In this document: positions 1 through 11,822 of the stretch, piece by piece
How positions within the stretch are numbered: the stretch's first letter is position 1
How the letters are laid out: every line of letters starts with the position of its first letter
Origin: Aphelocoma coerulescens
Taxonomy: Eukaryota > Chordata > Aves > Passeriformes > Corvidae
DNA length: 64,000 nucleotides
Direction: 5' to 3'
Assembly (NCBI RefSeq): GCF_041296385.1
Contig: NC_091017.1
Location: forward strand, 51,024,214-51,088,213
The notes under the pieces: generated by a model
The model's input: the letters and a program-made list of their open reading frames with translations, nothing else
Told to the model about the DNA's origin: nothing
The model's database searches: none
Made by a program: the position numbers and the translations under genes

Positions 1-64
1 TGGTATACCTCAGATTACCTCTCATGATCAACCATCTCTTTACTTGCCATAGCTATTTCTTTCA

Positions 65-114
65 TTATATGCAGAGCTGCCCCATTCCTGGAGTAGTATT
101 TACAATAACATCAT
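65..114 (-). CDS. Double-SANT gene, candidate terminal exon
   Basis: After acceptor tcttctgacag (AG at 116-115) only the phase-1 frame stays open. It reads 15 complete codons to a TAA at 67-65. This closes the model at exactly 362 codons including stop. The pyrimidine tract is mediocre and the peptide is not recognisable, so the true 3' end may be elsewhere or beyond the window edge. Confidence 0.3.
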
Positions 115-3100
115 CTGTCAGAAGATTTTTAATTTGATACTAAAATCTTTCAAGTTCACATTAGACCATTTTAAATTCTGTAAGACTACTCCTTAATGCT
201 TAATTTAGACCATATTCTGCCTCACACTACTGAAACAGAACATGAGGTGCTCTGTTGTAGGCAATAAAACTTGTCAGCCTGAGAGACTTTCATGTGTCTC
301 TAATTGAATGTTAAACTTCTGCTTCCCCTGAAATTTATGTTTTCAGATGTAAACCATAATCTTTCTTTGTAAAGAGCAGAGCATATGACCTTCATATTCA
401 GTGAGACTACTAAATGAAGTCTTCATCCCCTGACATGAGCATTTACACAATTATATCCTGATCACGTATTGTGAAAAAGAGATGCTGTATTCGTTCATGC
501 ACAGGAGACTGAACAATACTAATCTTTGGGAACAGATAGTTTAGGTAAATGTAAGTGCAGTAGTACATTGCACTCAACTTGCTTAAACCAGTAGTTTCTT
601 CTCTACATTCTGCATCACAAGTCTTTGAAATGAGTGCTTACTAGACTGATTTTATCAAATTTAGCAGGACATTGTAAATGTCATACATAAGTACATGACA
701 CTTATCTCTGTGACATTATCTCTTGTTTTAAAATTTTCTAGGTCTCTGCATTTTCTACCCATACTTACAGTTTGGACTTATTTTAGAAATTAAATTTACT
801 AAATTTAGGTATTTACATAAAATAGAAGAGTTTTCAGATTACCTGAAGCAGAAACTTTCTTTACATCTGCAACCTGTAGGTCTTCTGACATATTACTTAC
901 AGAGTCCTCTTCACCTGTGTCTCCAGGCATCTCTGTGTAAATAATGCTAAATTAATTAGGGCACCAAATTTTTATACTTCATAAAAACAGCTGTCGTGTA
1001 TCAAATCAAAAAATCCATCCAGCCTCAGATTCTCTTTATGCCAGCAGGCAAAGTAGATGCATAAGAAAAATGTCTGCAAAATGTCTACAAAATGCAGCTG
1101 AAGAGTGAATCTTCCCCCAAAATGTTCTCACAGTTTTTCAGCTGGTCTTTGTGTAACATTTTTCTTGACTTCTTCCATTACTTTAGTAACTTCTAAAGTA
1201 ATTAGATTCTAAAGACTTCTAAAGTCTTACATTTGGCCAACATAATATCATCCCCTCATCTAAAAGTTTAATGTTTAATTCTGTTCTTAAACAACAAGCA
1301 TGTTTCTGGTTGTACATACCAATAAAAGTATTTTAACTCTTGGGTCATGTAGGTTCATCGGTCTACTCTAATTCTGCATTGATCATCCATTACCATTCAT
1401 TGTCAATAACCACCCAAAACCAAAGGCAAGCTCTGCCAGCATTCTTGGTGCTGTTCCTTTTGCTATTTTCACAGTTGTCTCACCAGTTTGGGAGTCTTGC
1501 TCCAAAGGCCAGTAAAACTGAGCTATTTCGGACCATAAGAGAAAGACAGTTTGTATGTCAATTTTTTTAACTTGTGTCTATAACTACAGATTTCTTTTGC
1601 TCAATGTCTTAATTTTTCCAGTAACATAGTCTGACTATCTCTCTGATCCATTTATTTTATCTAAACTGGAAACAGTCTCCTCTGACATGATTTTGACTGG
1701 AATTGCCTCTCTGTATCATTTTATCCTATGTCTTTGTCTTTTTTTCCTCCTTTCGTTTCTCAATTCTATTCAAAAAAGTACAGGGCAATCACCCAATCCA
1801 AAATATTACCTTATAACATAATACAAAACTACTAGACAAATAGTAAATTTCCATTCAGCGTTTTTCCCCCAGAGCCAATCAGTTAATCTCTCTGTTTGCA
1901 CTTTTTGAGTTTTTTAAGGTCTCTCTGGTGCTGGAAAACTTAAAATTTTAAGTGATATGTGGGTAGTTGAAGTACTTACCTATGGAATCCTTTTCTGATT
2001 TTGCTTCTGTCCATTCTGGAGGCCTCTCACTTTCATCATTATCTGATTTACTTGCTTGTTCCATGGTGCAGTGCCCCAGAATAGCATCCAGTTCATTAAA
2101 AAATTTCATACTTTTACTTGTACTCCCTGAGTCTTGGGCACTTTTTACACTCTTGTATTCATGTTTCAGATTTTTGTATTTTGTCCTGCACTGCTTCCAG
2201 TCCCTGTCAATTCCAAACTTCTGAAGTCTAGCAGCAACTTGTTCAAATATTCTTTTATTTCTCACTGTCCCTTCCAGTTGTTGCTGGATATTTTTGTCTG
2301 ACCATATGCGTATCAAAGCTCTGACTTCATTAACAGTCCAGTGTTTTCCTCCTTCATTTGCTACTGTAGGAATAAAAGCCGGTGGTTTGGAAGCCTCTAC
2401 TGCTGATGCTGGATTACCTGCATTGTGTGGGGTAGGGGAGAGACACAGATATGGGTTACCTGCACTGGGTGGCTGGGGTGGGGAAGGGACAGAGGGAGTG
2501 GGAATGAAGGATGCTGTTTCTCCAGAGAAAGACAGAGCAGAGGTGACATTAAAATCAAGCTCTTGGTTATTAATTTGTCAGCATTTTTGTTAATTCTGAT
2601 ACAATTTTTGCCTTCACTTGAAGATAGATATTAAGATAACACATGTACATTTAATTAATCTAAGAGGAGCATTTCTTTCTTCTGTTCCCTAATACACTAA
2701 ATTTTTACCTGTGACACCTTTGGGAATAACTGATGAGCTGCTTTGTCCTTCAGACATCAGAGAGGAGAAGAGTACTGTTGGGAAGACGGGACGTGCTGCA
2801 TGAGCACAATAATAAATCGGCCCCGAGTCACCAGCACTAGCATTAAGACGTAACTTTCTGCATTCATGCCATACTTTAGTTTTTACACACATGGAGAGAT
2901 TTAACCTGGGTAAGGATCTGAAGAATCTGATCCTCCTTTCTTAACAAAGCACCCCAGCTGTGGGGAGCAGAGGAATGGAGACTTTTGCTTAAGTGAAACT
3001 TTTGTGTGATAGAACCCATTTCTCATGGCACAGAACCTCCATCTTTTTCAGGACAGATCAATCAAAAATATTTGGGTTTTTTTAGTAAAAATTAGAGTTT

Positions 3101-6100
3101 GAGTTGTCTTACTCTGCAAAACTAAGATATCTTTTCATTTTCTCCAATCTACAACTTTATTTTTTAACATTATGAGGTAAAGGTTGCCACCCATGCAATA
3201 ACTTAAAACAGTGAAATATGACAGATTTAAATTTTTTAATGTTTCCCTGTTTCTATTTATGAAATTGCTTTAAGACTTGTTTTGATTATCAAATTAGTTT
3301 GGAAAGTGATCTTTCATGCATTTTCTAAATCTTTGCAAAAATAACTAAAAAGCACAAAGAAACCCAAAACCAATTCCAGGACATCATCAAATAAAGCAGC
3401 ATGAAAATGCACAGTAACTGACAGGTTTTTGCAGTCATACTGAAGTGATAAATGCCTTTGTCTGTATCTTTTTCTGGAAGGGCAAACCAGATTATGGGGA
3501 TTCGATACTTTATAGCCACTGAGATGTATGTGATGGCAATAATATCTAACCCTTGATTGTGCACAGTGCTTCAGTGAGCATACTTAAAATAACCTGTCTG
3601 GGGACAAACTTGTCCTAGATAAAGCCACTCTTTGCTAGTCTCCATAATTCATTCTAGTTGTCAGTAAGTTGTTCTAACAGATACCATTTTTTTTCCCCTT
3701 ACAGTCCTGGGTTAATCAGGACTCTGCAGCAGCCAGCTCATAGGCAATGTAGTTGAGAAGGGTAATTTTCAGGTGGCACATCAAAATTTCTCCATTTCTT
3801 CCTGAGGGAGTGAAAGAAAATGCTGATTTACAGGTGAATCAAACCATAGGAACTGCCACAGTTGACAACTGCCAACATCAGACAGGCCAGAAAGGAAAGG
3901 CCTAGGGAGGATGAGAAGAAGAAGAGAGGACGAAGAATGCAAGAAGGTGCTCCCTACACTTCCCAGTCAAAGCCATAGAGCATGGGGGCATCTGGGAGGA
4001 ATAAAGTTTCTTTACTCTTTGTATAGACCAGTATTTCTCACTAGTCAGTTCATTTCCAACGGAGCTCACTTTTGGTTGTGGATATTACTTCAGATGAGTT
4101 CTGGTGACTTGGTATATTGCTCATTTATTCTGCTGTGTGCAGAGTGGAAAATGGTGGGTGGGTTTGTTCCTCATTCCCTTTAAAAAACATGCTGATTCAT
4201 GCTGATTTAAAAAACATGCTGATTCAAGTACGGCTTTGAAACAGTTATGGTCCAAGTTATGGTCAGTGCAAAAATTTTCCTTGTGTCTTAAAAGCATTTT
4301 AGTTCTAATGTGTTTTAAAAAAATGTTTAAGCGGGATATAAATTACTTTTTTATGCTGTATTTAATTTTTTTCTAAGCTTCCTCAAACCGGAGAAATCTG
4401 CTGAAATAAAACCAAAATATTAGGCATTATAGATACAAAAGGCCCCACATTTTTCTTTCAGTGGTTTCTGAAATAGTGCTTGAAACTTACAGACTAGAAG
4501 AGGTACTAGGGGAGAGCATTTTAGTACTAATACATAATTGAAAGCCTGTGCAACTGAAGTTTTTGCTGACTTTGTGGAAAGCTTCCTCAGAATTGAAGAC
4601 TTTTCTGCTTGGCAGTACGTTGAGCACTGAGAAATACAGACATATTCCTGTAAAATTTGATTTAGATATTTTCTGCATGTTTTGTTTATGTGCATAAAGT
4701 ATTTTATATGTGCATAAATTCCATGTGACATTCTGGTCTCTTCCTTAATTTCTCTCTATGCCAGGCAAGAGGGATGTAATGTGTAACATAAAAGCCATAG
4801 GCTTAGCCTGTGCCTTGTTTTCTTCCTGAATATGGCACTTTGCAGATTCTCTAATGAAAGTTGTTGTAACTGGACTGGAATGTATACTAAGGCATAGAGG
4901 GAATATAAAAAATAGAAAGAGCATGTAGGAAATTCAGGACAGGGCTGCTGTTCATCCAGACAAGGAATCAGTACATCAGTTGCTTAAATATGCCCTAAAA
5001 TGCGTTCAGGTTTCTCCATTTCCTTTAGCAGTCCCTTGAAGGGGCTCACACCTACGATCCTCTTCCTCTTTCTGGCTTGCCAGATTTATGCCTTTGCTTT
5101 TTAACTTTCCTGAGCAAAACTACTAGAGTAGGACGTTTTCCAAATGAGTTGTTCTGTGGTTGGTTGGACTAAAGCATTGCTGACCACTCCTTGCTTGGAG
5201 AGGTGACTTTGAAGTTGTGCTGGAGACCACTGCAAGTCTGGATTGCTCTGCATCTCTCTCCTGGCTCAGGCCATTCACTCATGCTGCTTTAAGCATCCAT
5301 GATTTAAGGAAATGAGCTAGGGAAAAGCCACAAGCTGACATGGGTATCTACGCTAGCATTTGGCGTACTTTCCAGTAGCATTTAACAAAATGACCATGGT
5401 TAATGCAGTTAACATGATTAAGCTAACATAATTAAGATAACATGGGATGTGTTTTGCATGTGAACGGTGGTCATGCAGGTGTTACATCATATAAAGTGGT
5501 CGGTGTCTAGTGAGGCACGACACCGCTGAGGGCTAGTGCTGGGAAGGAGGCGGTGCAAGAGTGCGGCTGTATTAAAGCTATGCTGGTCAGAAACAGAATG
5601 ACAGTGTACTCAAGCTGTCAGGAAGCTCTGACACCCATGCTGCTTTTTAGTTTTTGATTTCTCTGTACCATCATACTATACCTAGTTGCACTGGTCTGGC
5701 ATGAGATATAAAAAGTAGTGGATCTCCTGGAGCCTCCTCATCATCTTCTAAAGAAACTGATACTTCACCTGGGAAGGAAAGAGTTTTTAGATGAAAAATA
5801 GGTGTGGACTAAATAAGCTTAAATTAGTTTAAATTAAAGTGTCCATACACCATGAGAAGATCTTTAACTTGGTAATTTCAACACTTAATTTGTAGTGAAA
5901 TTAAATTTTAAATTAATTTAGCCTGTCCCCATAAGGGGGACATGAGTTATAAGAGGCAAATTATTTTATGTCTTGCGTATGAACTCTGTTTGAAATGCTT
6001 TTTAGAATTCTGGTTGAAACTGACTTGATTCTAGTGACTTGTTTGCTCTTCTGACTCAGTATTACACATTGCAAGTATAGTTTGAAAGTAGATAATGTAG

Positions 6101-9100
6101 AGACATACAAGTAAAGGCAGACTTTGCACAGAGATTCATAAAATCACAAATCTATTGATGTAACAAAAATAAATTCCTAGAAGAATATGAAGAAAACAAG
6201 AATGTTCTACAGAGAGCTCTGGAAATCGGTGGAATTCATTAATGGTATGGAACCAAATTCATTAATGGAGGGAACCAAAATACTCACTGTGACTTGACAA
6301 CAGACGTATTTGTAGCTGACGGGATTAAGTCTAGCTTTTTCCAGCATAGCTTTTCTACATTTGTTTAAAAAGGAACATTACAGCAATTGCTATGTAAGTT
6401 TAGAAAGCAGCATATGTAAGTCAGGTTCAGAACCAGATTGATTTTCACAGAGGACAGACTTGTAAGTTGTCCTATGGTAGTGTGCTGTATTCAATATACC
6501 ATGTTGACAGGAGGCCTGAAATGTTGATTGCCTGTACAGGGAGCTGAGCTTCTGTGAGCTCCAGGCAGGCAGGGCAGACAGATGAAAGCTCCCAGCTCCG
6601 CGGTGGTTCATCAGGGGAGCAGTAATGAGGCACAGTTAGGATGCAACCTGCTATCCCTGATGTCGGTGAAACTGAAAACTGCGTTTGAACACATTACCCT
6701 CAATCCTCCGGACTTTCAGCAAGGCTCACAATGACTCATGGATGCAGTGGCCTGATCTCTGACTGCTCCCAGCTGTCCACCTGGCTTCCCTGGCAGGAGC
6801 TGCTGCTCCTGCCTCCAGTGACAGGACTGGCGTTTTAGCTGCTTAAGAGCAGCAAAGCACACCAGGGAGAGGGGAATACCAGGGAAGAAAGGCTTCTGAG
6901 TGTGCCATCAGCATTAGTATGAGCAAGATTAATTACATTGTTATATTAAAAGAGAAACATCTTTTATTTTTAGTAAGAATGGTTACCACAAAAGGATATT
7001 ATTACTATCTTTGATGGGGAAAAATTTTTTAAAAAGCATTTGAAAAGCAGAAAAAACGATATAAAAACATTTGTCAATGACATGTTGAAAGTCCCGACAT
7101 GGAAAACCATATGTAAGTGGAACTTCTAAGTCAGCATTTCTGAAGGATCTTTCTGCATTTTAGTAGCTGAGTTTTCTGCCAGTCATTGCTGATGCATTTC
7201 TGCTAAGCTATAATCTTTCTGCATTTGCTGAGGTAAAGTGAAGGTCAAGCAAGGTGACCAATGCCTTAATATTTAAACATGAAGAAATATAAAAAGTGTA
7301 AATAACTTGAATTACTAAGCAAATATTTTGTAAATAATGTATTTAATTTATTAATACTTTTTTTAACTTGAAACAATCCAAACTGGTTAACAAAATGGGA
7401 AGGTCATTCATTTGAACTCTAATGAAAAATACCATTTTCCACAGCACACCATCGCTTTACATAGATTTTCTTGGTTGTTGATTAGTGGGATAATACACAA
7501 ACTGTACTTGAAGAGAAGCGAACATGTTGACTTGTATCTTTTTTTGATGATTATTTAAACTGCAACTCTGCCCCTTAAACATGTTTTGAGAGGACAGCAT
7601 GAGCATCTCTGCTTACATTTCTGCGTCTGCTTATGCATAGTGTTACCTTTTCATGAACAAGCTGGGAACTGGTAGGTGTTGCTACCCGGTTTGTCCTGAG
7701 ACACCCCTCTCAGATTTGATTGAGATTTTCAGTAATAATTTCTTCAAACGCACTTTCAAAAGAAAACTGGTTCTACCAGGTATGAAAAATCCTCAGGGAA
7801 ACACTACTGAAATACCATTCAGTCCTATAAAAAAAAATAGTCTATTTTCCTCCCTTCCTCTTGCTCCCCCTCCGCAGCAATCTCCCAGTAGCTGAGATAA
7901 CGTAAAGACATGCTTTGTATCTTTACATTAAGGATGTGTATGAATATTGACACTGAGGCTAAGCAGAATGGTAAATATACGGTGAATTATTTGGGAACAT
8001 GCCCTGTCCCATGTCATGCTTTTTAAGAAGACAAACTAGTATAGCTACCAATTTCTTCAAATAAAGTAAGATGTTCATGGTGGGCACATATTATTTGTCA
8101 CAGGTCTTAGTTTGTTCTTGCTACCCAAGCCACAAGCCTAGACATCCTTGATTCCTCCAGCCCCCTCAAAATGAGACATCTCTGCCTCTTTTAAAAGAGG
8201 CGAGGGACCATTCTTCTCTCCTGTAACACTCTGTGGTTGAAAGGGAGAAGCCCAGGAGGGGGCCTGCAGTCACTGCTGGAGCCAGGGGTAGGGGGCTGTC
8301 TTTGCCTGTGCAAGGAATCACCTTTCCCTCAGTGGGAGTGACACCAGCAGCTCTGTCCTCACAAAAGAGAGCATCAGCTGCAGAGCCACTGATGCCAGTT
8401 TTGCCTTACAAGTGCTTATCAAAGTACTGGGCTGGGCAGGCAGCATACTCTGACTGCAGGTGGAATAGGACTGGGCCTCTAGTACAGTGTTAGTTGCTTG
8501 ACTTGCATTCTTAAGTGAGAAAGTTGATGATCTCACAGCTGTTCCCTGAGCCCCTTGTTATGGATGTATGCATGCATTTTGCATAGCTGCAGGACACATT
8601 TCTGTCTTAGTGTGCTTTCATTGCAGCTCAATTGTGGTTGTTGTGAAAATCTTTGCATTTCAGTTTTTGCATTAGTGTTGCATTATTACGGTTAGATGCA
8701 TTTAGTTTTTGTTATAAAACTTGTTTGCTTTTATTTTTTTGGGGGGAGTAACAGAAATGCTTGTACAATTAAAAGAGATATATTTAATTATACCACATTT
8801 AAAACCAGACTGTCCTAGTGCTTCAAAACAAGGCATGTTTCACCCAGGGGCAATTATTTTTATAGATACTATAGTTTGGGATTCACAACTGAAATTAACT
8901 TTTGCTGATTTAAATTTGCTAGAGGTCTAAAGCAGATGAGAATTAGGATTACCAGGTGCAAACTACATCAAAACACAGAGAATAATCTAATGGCAGATCC
9001 CCAGATGTAGGACACTATCTTAATTTCATGTAGTCCTCAAAGTGTATCAGCCTGTATTAGCCTCAGTTCTGCAAGTTTAAAATTAAAAATGGATTGCAAT

Positions 9101-10693
9101 TCACAGTGCAGAGAGCACATTACAGCATTATAAAATGGCCATTTTAATTTGAAGTGACTTTGACAGATTAGAGGCTTTCTGTTAGTGATGACAAATAAAG
9201 GTCAAGCTTTATGTTAAGGTAAACAATGACAATGAAAAATGGCAATTTCTTTTCCTCAGACCTGTAAAACATCATTGTAGAGGGAGATGTGCACAAGGAC
9301 AAGCTCGATGTCCAGCTCCTTTCTATACCTTTGACAATATCCCCTAACAATAATGTTGAGTTTTTTGTTTTCTTAAAAAAGCTTCGCAGTCTTAATAATG
9401 TAAATTGCTACATACCATAGGAACAAATTAAGTTTTTAATTTCTCTTTTTAGTCATCTTATTTTGGTACTTATAACTATCATTGGGGCTTATGTTTCAGT
9501 GACATTTAGAATGTGACAAGGAGATTTGAGTGATGTCAAACAGAAGATTGACCCTAATGAAATGCTAAGCAGAGCTTAAATGCATATGTAGAGCAGGTTG
9601 AATAAAACAAGAGATGCAAATAATTTAGTAAAACCCACTTCAGAATAAAGGCAGCTGTATTCATTTGGTCTGCCACAAAATAGTCTGATAAAAACAATAA
9701 TTTTTACTTTCACTGCTAAATTAAGAGTTTTTAAAGAGAGGTTATTAAGTATGTTTCTTGATTATTTAAGTAAAACTGCTTATAAAATAATTTACCTTAA
9801 GTCATCACACCTAATTATCAAGTTGATGTATATATATATGCAAAATAAGAACAAAAATCCTAAATTTCACTTGTATCACAAATAACGATCTTTACAACAC
9901 CCTGACAATTCCAACATTTTCTTTTCTTTTTCTGTACGTTTGCATCTGAATCGGAGCTCTACAAAACCTGCTTCCAAAGTACTGCAAATGAATGGCAAAG
10001 AAAGCAGCTTATTTTAATTTAGTATTTCCACCCAATGCAGGAGCCTGGACACTAGCAAGTACTCACCGAGGCTGCTATACAGGCAGTTAGCATAATTTTG
10101 CTGGAATTACGCTGTATTTACAGACTTCGACACTGGTGGGTGCTAACATTTTATTCCCTGCGCGAGGCTTGCATCCAGTCACTTCTAACAGCGCTGCCGG
10201 AGCTGAGCAGCCTCCGCTCCAGCGGCAGCCAAGTCGGGCTTCGGGTTTGTTCCCTTTGGGTTTTAAGCAAAGAGAGAAAAATAGAAGCAAAAACATATTT
10301 TTTACCTTGCATGCTGTCTGTTGTGGGGCTTGTGTTCAGCTGCGTCTCAGTCGCAGAACACCTGCCGTTTTCTTCTGCTGCTAATTGTGTGACAGGCTCA
10401 TATCGCAATATGGCATCCAGGTCATGGAAAAACTTCATGCTTTTAGTGACATCCCCAGAGTTGTGGGCATATTTAACCGTTCTGTATTCGTACTTCAGGT
10501 TTTTGTACTTTGCACGGCACTGTTTCCAGTCCCTGCACACTCCCAACTCCTGCAACCTTTTAGCAATGTAGATAAATATTCCTTTATTCCTCAGGGTGCC
10601 GTGCAGTTGCTTTCTGATATTTTTTTCTGACCAGACGCTTAACAAGGCTTTAACCTCCTCCTCAGTCCAATGCTTCCCTGCTCCACTCTCCAT
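65..10693 (-). CDS. Nested gene with two Myb/SANT-like domains (six-exon model)
   Basis: Model on the minus strand: exons 10693-10306, 5768-5682, 2795-2709, 2363-1980, 932-843 and tentatively 114-65. Every junction has GT/AG and every intron is phase 1. The joined frame is 1086 nt, a 361-residue protein plus stop. It holds two copies of a trihelix Myb/SANT-like domain (Myb_DNA-bind_4 type, as in ZSCAN20, ZSCAN29 and MSANTD proteins), each starting with KHWT and carrying the motif DWKQCR.KYKNLK.EY. Acidic or Ser-rich linkers separate them. Inferred role: nuclear sequence-specific DNA binding. The start ATG at 10693 has A at -3 and G at +4. All exons lie where PPAT intron 1 should be, antisense to PPAT. 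I do not recognise a named orthologue. The SANT exons are firm, the linker exons good, the last exon weak. Two separate single-domain genes would be the alternative, but the phase-compatible linkers argue for one. Confidence 0.7.
843..932 (-). CDS. Double-SANT gene, coding exon 5: acidic linker
   Basis: 90-nt symmetric phase-1 exon with acceptor atttacacag and donor cag|gtaatc. The peptide begins MPGDTGEEDSVSNMSEDLQ and ends in a Lys/Ser-rich stretch. Supported by splice sites, phase and frame only. Confidence 0.55.
1980..2363 (-). CDS. Double-SANT gene, coding exon 4: second Myb/SANT-like domain
   Basis: 384-nt symmetric exon with acceptor tattcctacag and strong donor ag|gtaagt. It encodes KHWTVNEVRALIRIW, RNKRIFEQVAARLQ, DWKQCRTKYKNLKHEYKSVK and KSMKFFNELDAIL, clearly paralogous to the first domain but diverged. 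The tail is acidic (SKSDNDESERPPEW). Both domains keep the aromatic and basic residues of the family, so neither looks decayed. Confidence 0.75.
2709..2795 (-). CDS. Double-SANT gene, coding exon 3: Ser-rich linker
   Basis: 87-nt symmetric phase-1 exon. The acceptor is tgctcatgcag preceded by a T-rich run, and the donor is ag|gtaaaaa. It encodes a Ser-rich linker containing MSEGQSSSSVIPKGVT. Its single trailing G completes a valine codon with the first two bases of the next exon. The open frame extends further upstream, but only this acceptor has a good pyrimidine tract in the right phase. Confidence 0.6.
5682..5768 (-). CDS. Double-SANT gene, coding exon 2: acidic linker
   Basis: 87-nt symmetric exon (phase 1 in and out) with acceptor ccttcccag and donor ag|gtatag. 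It encodes an acidic stretch beginning EVSVSLEDDEEAPGDP. The open frame, the good acceptor and the matching phase with both SANT exons support it. No domain is recognisable. Confidence 0.55.
10306..10693 (-). CDS. Double-SANT gene, coding exon 1: first Myb/SANT-like domain
   Basis: Starts at ATG 10693 in a strong Kozak context and ends at donor AG|GTAAAA (phase 1). Domain residues run from about 6 to 95: KHWTEEEVKALL, a middle helix with RNKGIF, then DWKQCRAKYKNLKYEYRTVK and KSMKFFHDLDAIL. The tail is Ser/Thr-rich. A possible splice acceptor (tttccag at 10715-10709) just 5' of the ATG leaves room for a non-coding first exon in the GC-rich stretch upstream. Confidence 0.75.
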
Positions 10694-10839
10694 GTTGAAA
10701 GTGACCTGGAAATGATTCACTATTTCTAGCCAAGATTTTGTTTCCTAGGAAACCAGACGGCTGGTTGTCAGTAAGCTGCGCCGAGATGAAAGGATCTAGT
10801 TTTACTGGCTCAAGCTGCCTGAGGGGAGTAACTTGAGAC

Positions 10840-10975
10840 ACTGCCAAACAAGCAGGCTCGGCACTGGAGCACGGCGAGGGAAGCGGCTCCGCCAGCGGGG
10901 AGGGGAGACCTGGGCCAAGCCGGGCTGGGCCGGGCTCGGCCGGGCTGGGCCGGGCTGGGCCGGGCTGCTCTGACT
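10840..10975 (-). promoter_or_regulatory. GC-rich probable promoter of the double-SANT gene
   Basis: A CpG-dense island in otherwise AT-rich DNA, 150-280 bp 5' of the inferred start codon on the minus strand. It includes a tandem run of the 10-mer cgggctgggc (about 4.6 imperfect copies, 10921-10966). No TATA box is seen. The position fits a CpG promoter firing leftward. I looked for PPAT exon 1 here and did not find it. Confidence 0.45.
10921..10966. repeat. GC-rich 10-bp tandem repeat
   Basis: About 4.6 imperfect copies of cgggctgggc. It produces a long spurious Pro/Ala/Arg-rich open frame on the minus strand. Confidence 0.8.
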
Positions 10976-11063
10976 CTTTCTGGGGAGTAAGTGCGGGCAC
11001 CAAGGTGTGAGAAGAGAGGCAAAAAGAGTCTGTTTTGTTCCTTTTAAAAAAACCCAAACCCCA

Positions 11064-11822
11064 TGTGAGAAACGAAGCTCACTCCTCTTTTTTTGGGTTT
11101 TATAAATTTAATAAGGGACAATAGGGGACAAAGGTCACTTAAAGCAAAATCACAGCGCTAGGTGCGTGGCTCATAGCCAGAGGCACACACACTTACACAA
11201 ACTTCCCGTTTATATGCGTTAACTTTATGCATATTAATAAACCACAATGCATATGCATATTTTTTCTGAGAATAATTTGCTTTTTTTTTAGAAGGGATTA
11301 ACATAGTTTGTCCCCTGATCCGCCTGTTTAGCGCATGCATATTATGATCGTGAAGGTCTTTAGGGGTCTTCTTCGGTGAGGACTCGGGTCTTCCTCACAT
11401 CCTGAACTTTTCAACTTTGTCTTCAGAGCATGCGCAGTTATGGTGTTCCTAGGTCTTTCTGGATCCAACTAGTTTAAATTCTTTACTTTGTGGCTAATTG
11501 GCTTCACTTTTGCCAGCTTCTCATTAGTACATCCTGCTGCATATATAGCTATACTTGTCTATTTTTGAGATTAGTCACCTGGCGAGTTTCTATTTATTTA
11601 AGCGTTAAGCGATTAGTTAACCATACACTAGCAATTACATTGTATAGAAAGTTATGATTCAGATTATATAGGTACAGAAAGTTATGATTCAGGTTATATT
11701 GGTATCTTATAACTCAAGCTATATAAGCATCTTGTAACTTTGACCCCAGTTCCAATGTTAACTAGTTAATATCTGCATAGCAAAGTTATTCTTAACATAT
11801 TTGCACATAATATTTCCCAACA
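11064..11822 (-). mobile_element. Candidate solo LTR (minus orientation)
   Basis: Read on the minus strand the segment starts TGTTGGGAAATATTATG and ends CTTCGTTTCTCACA, so it has TG...CA ends. It contains TATA-like sequences (ATATAAACGGG near 11215-11205), repeated 'agaaagttatgattcag' units (about 11645-11695 on the plus strand) and an ATTAAA in the last 60 bp. This is the layout of an avian retroviral LTR of about 760 bp. I found no clear target duplication and no internal retroviral sequence next to it. Ends are approximate. It lies just upstream of the double-SANT promoter in the same orientation. Confidence 0.4.

Noticed and set aside
10800..11020. PPAT exon 1 in the GC-rich island
   Set aside because: I read both strands for the expected N-terminal glutaminase sequence ending at HR before GQESAG and found none.
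10662..11057. 131-residue Pro/Ala-rich open frame on the minus strand
   Set aside because: It is a translation of the GC-rich decamer repeat and overlaps the SANT exon in another frame.
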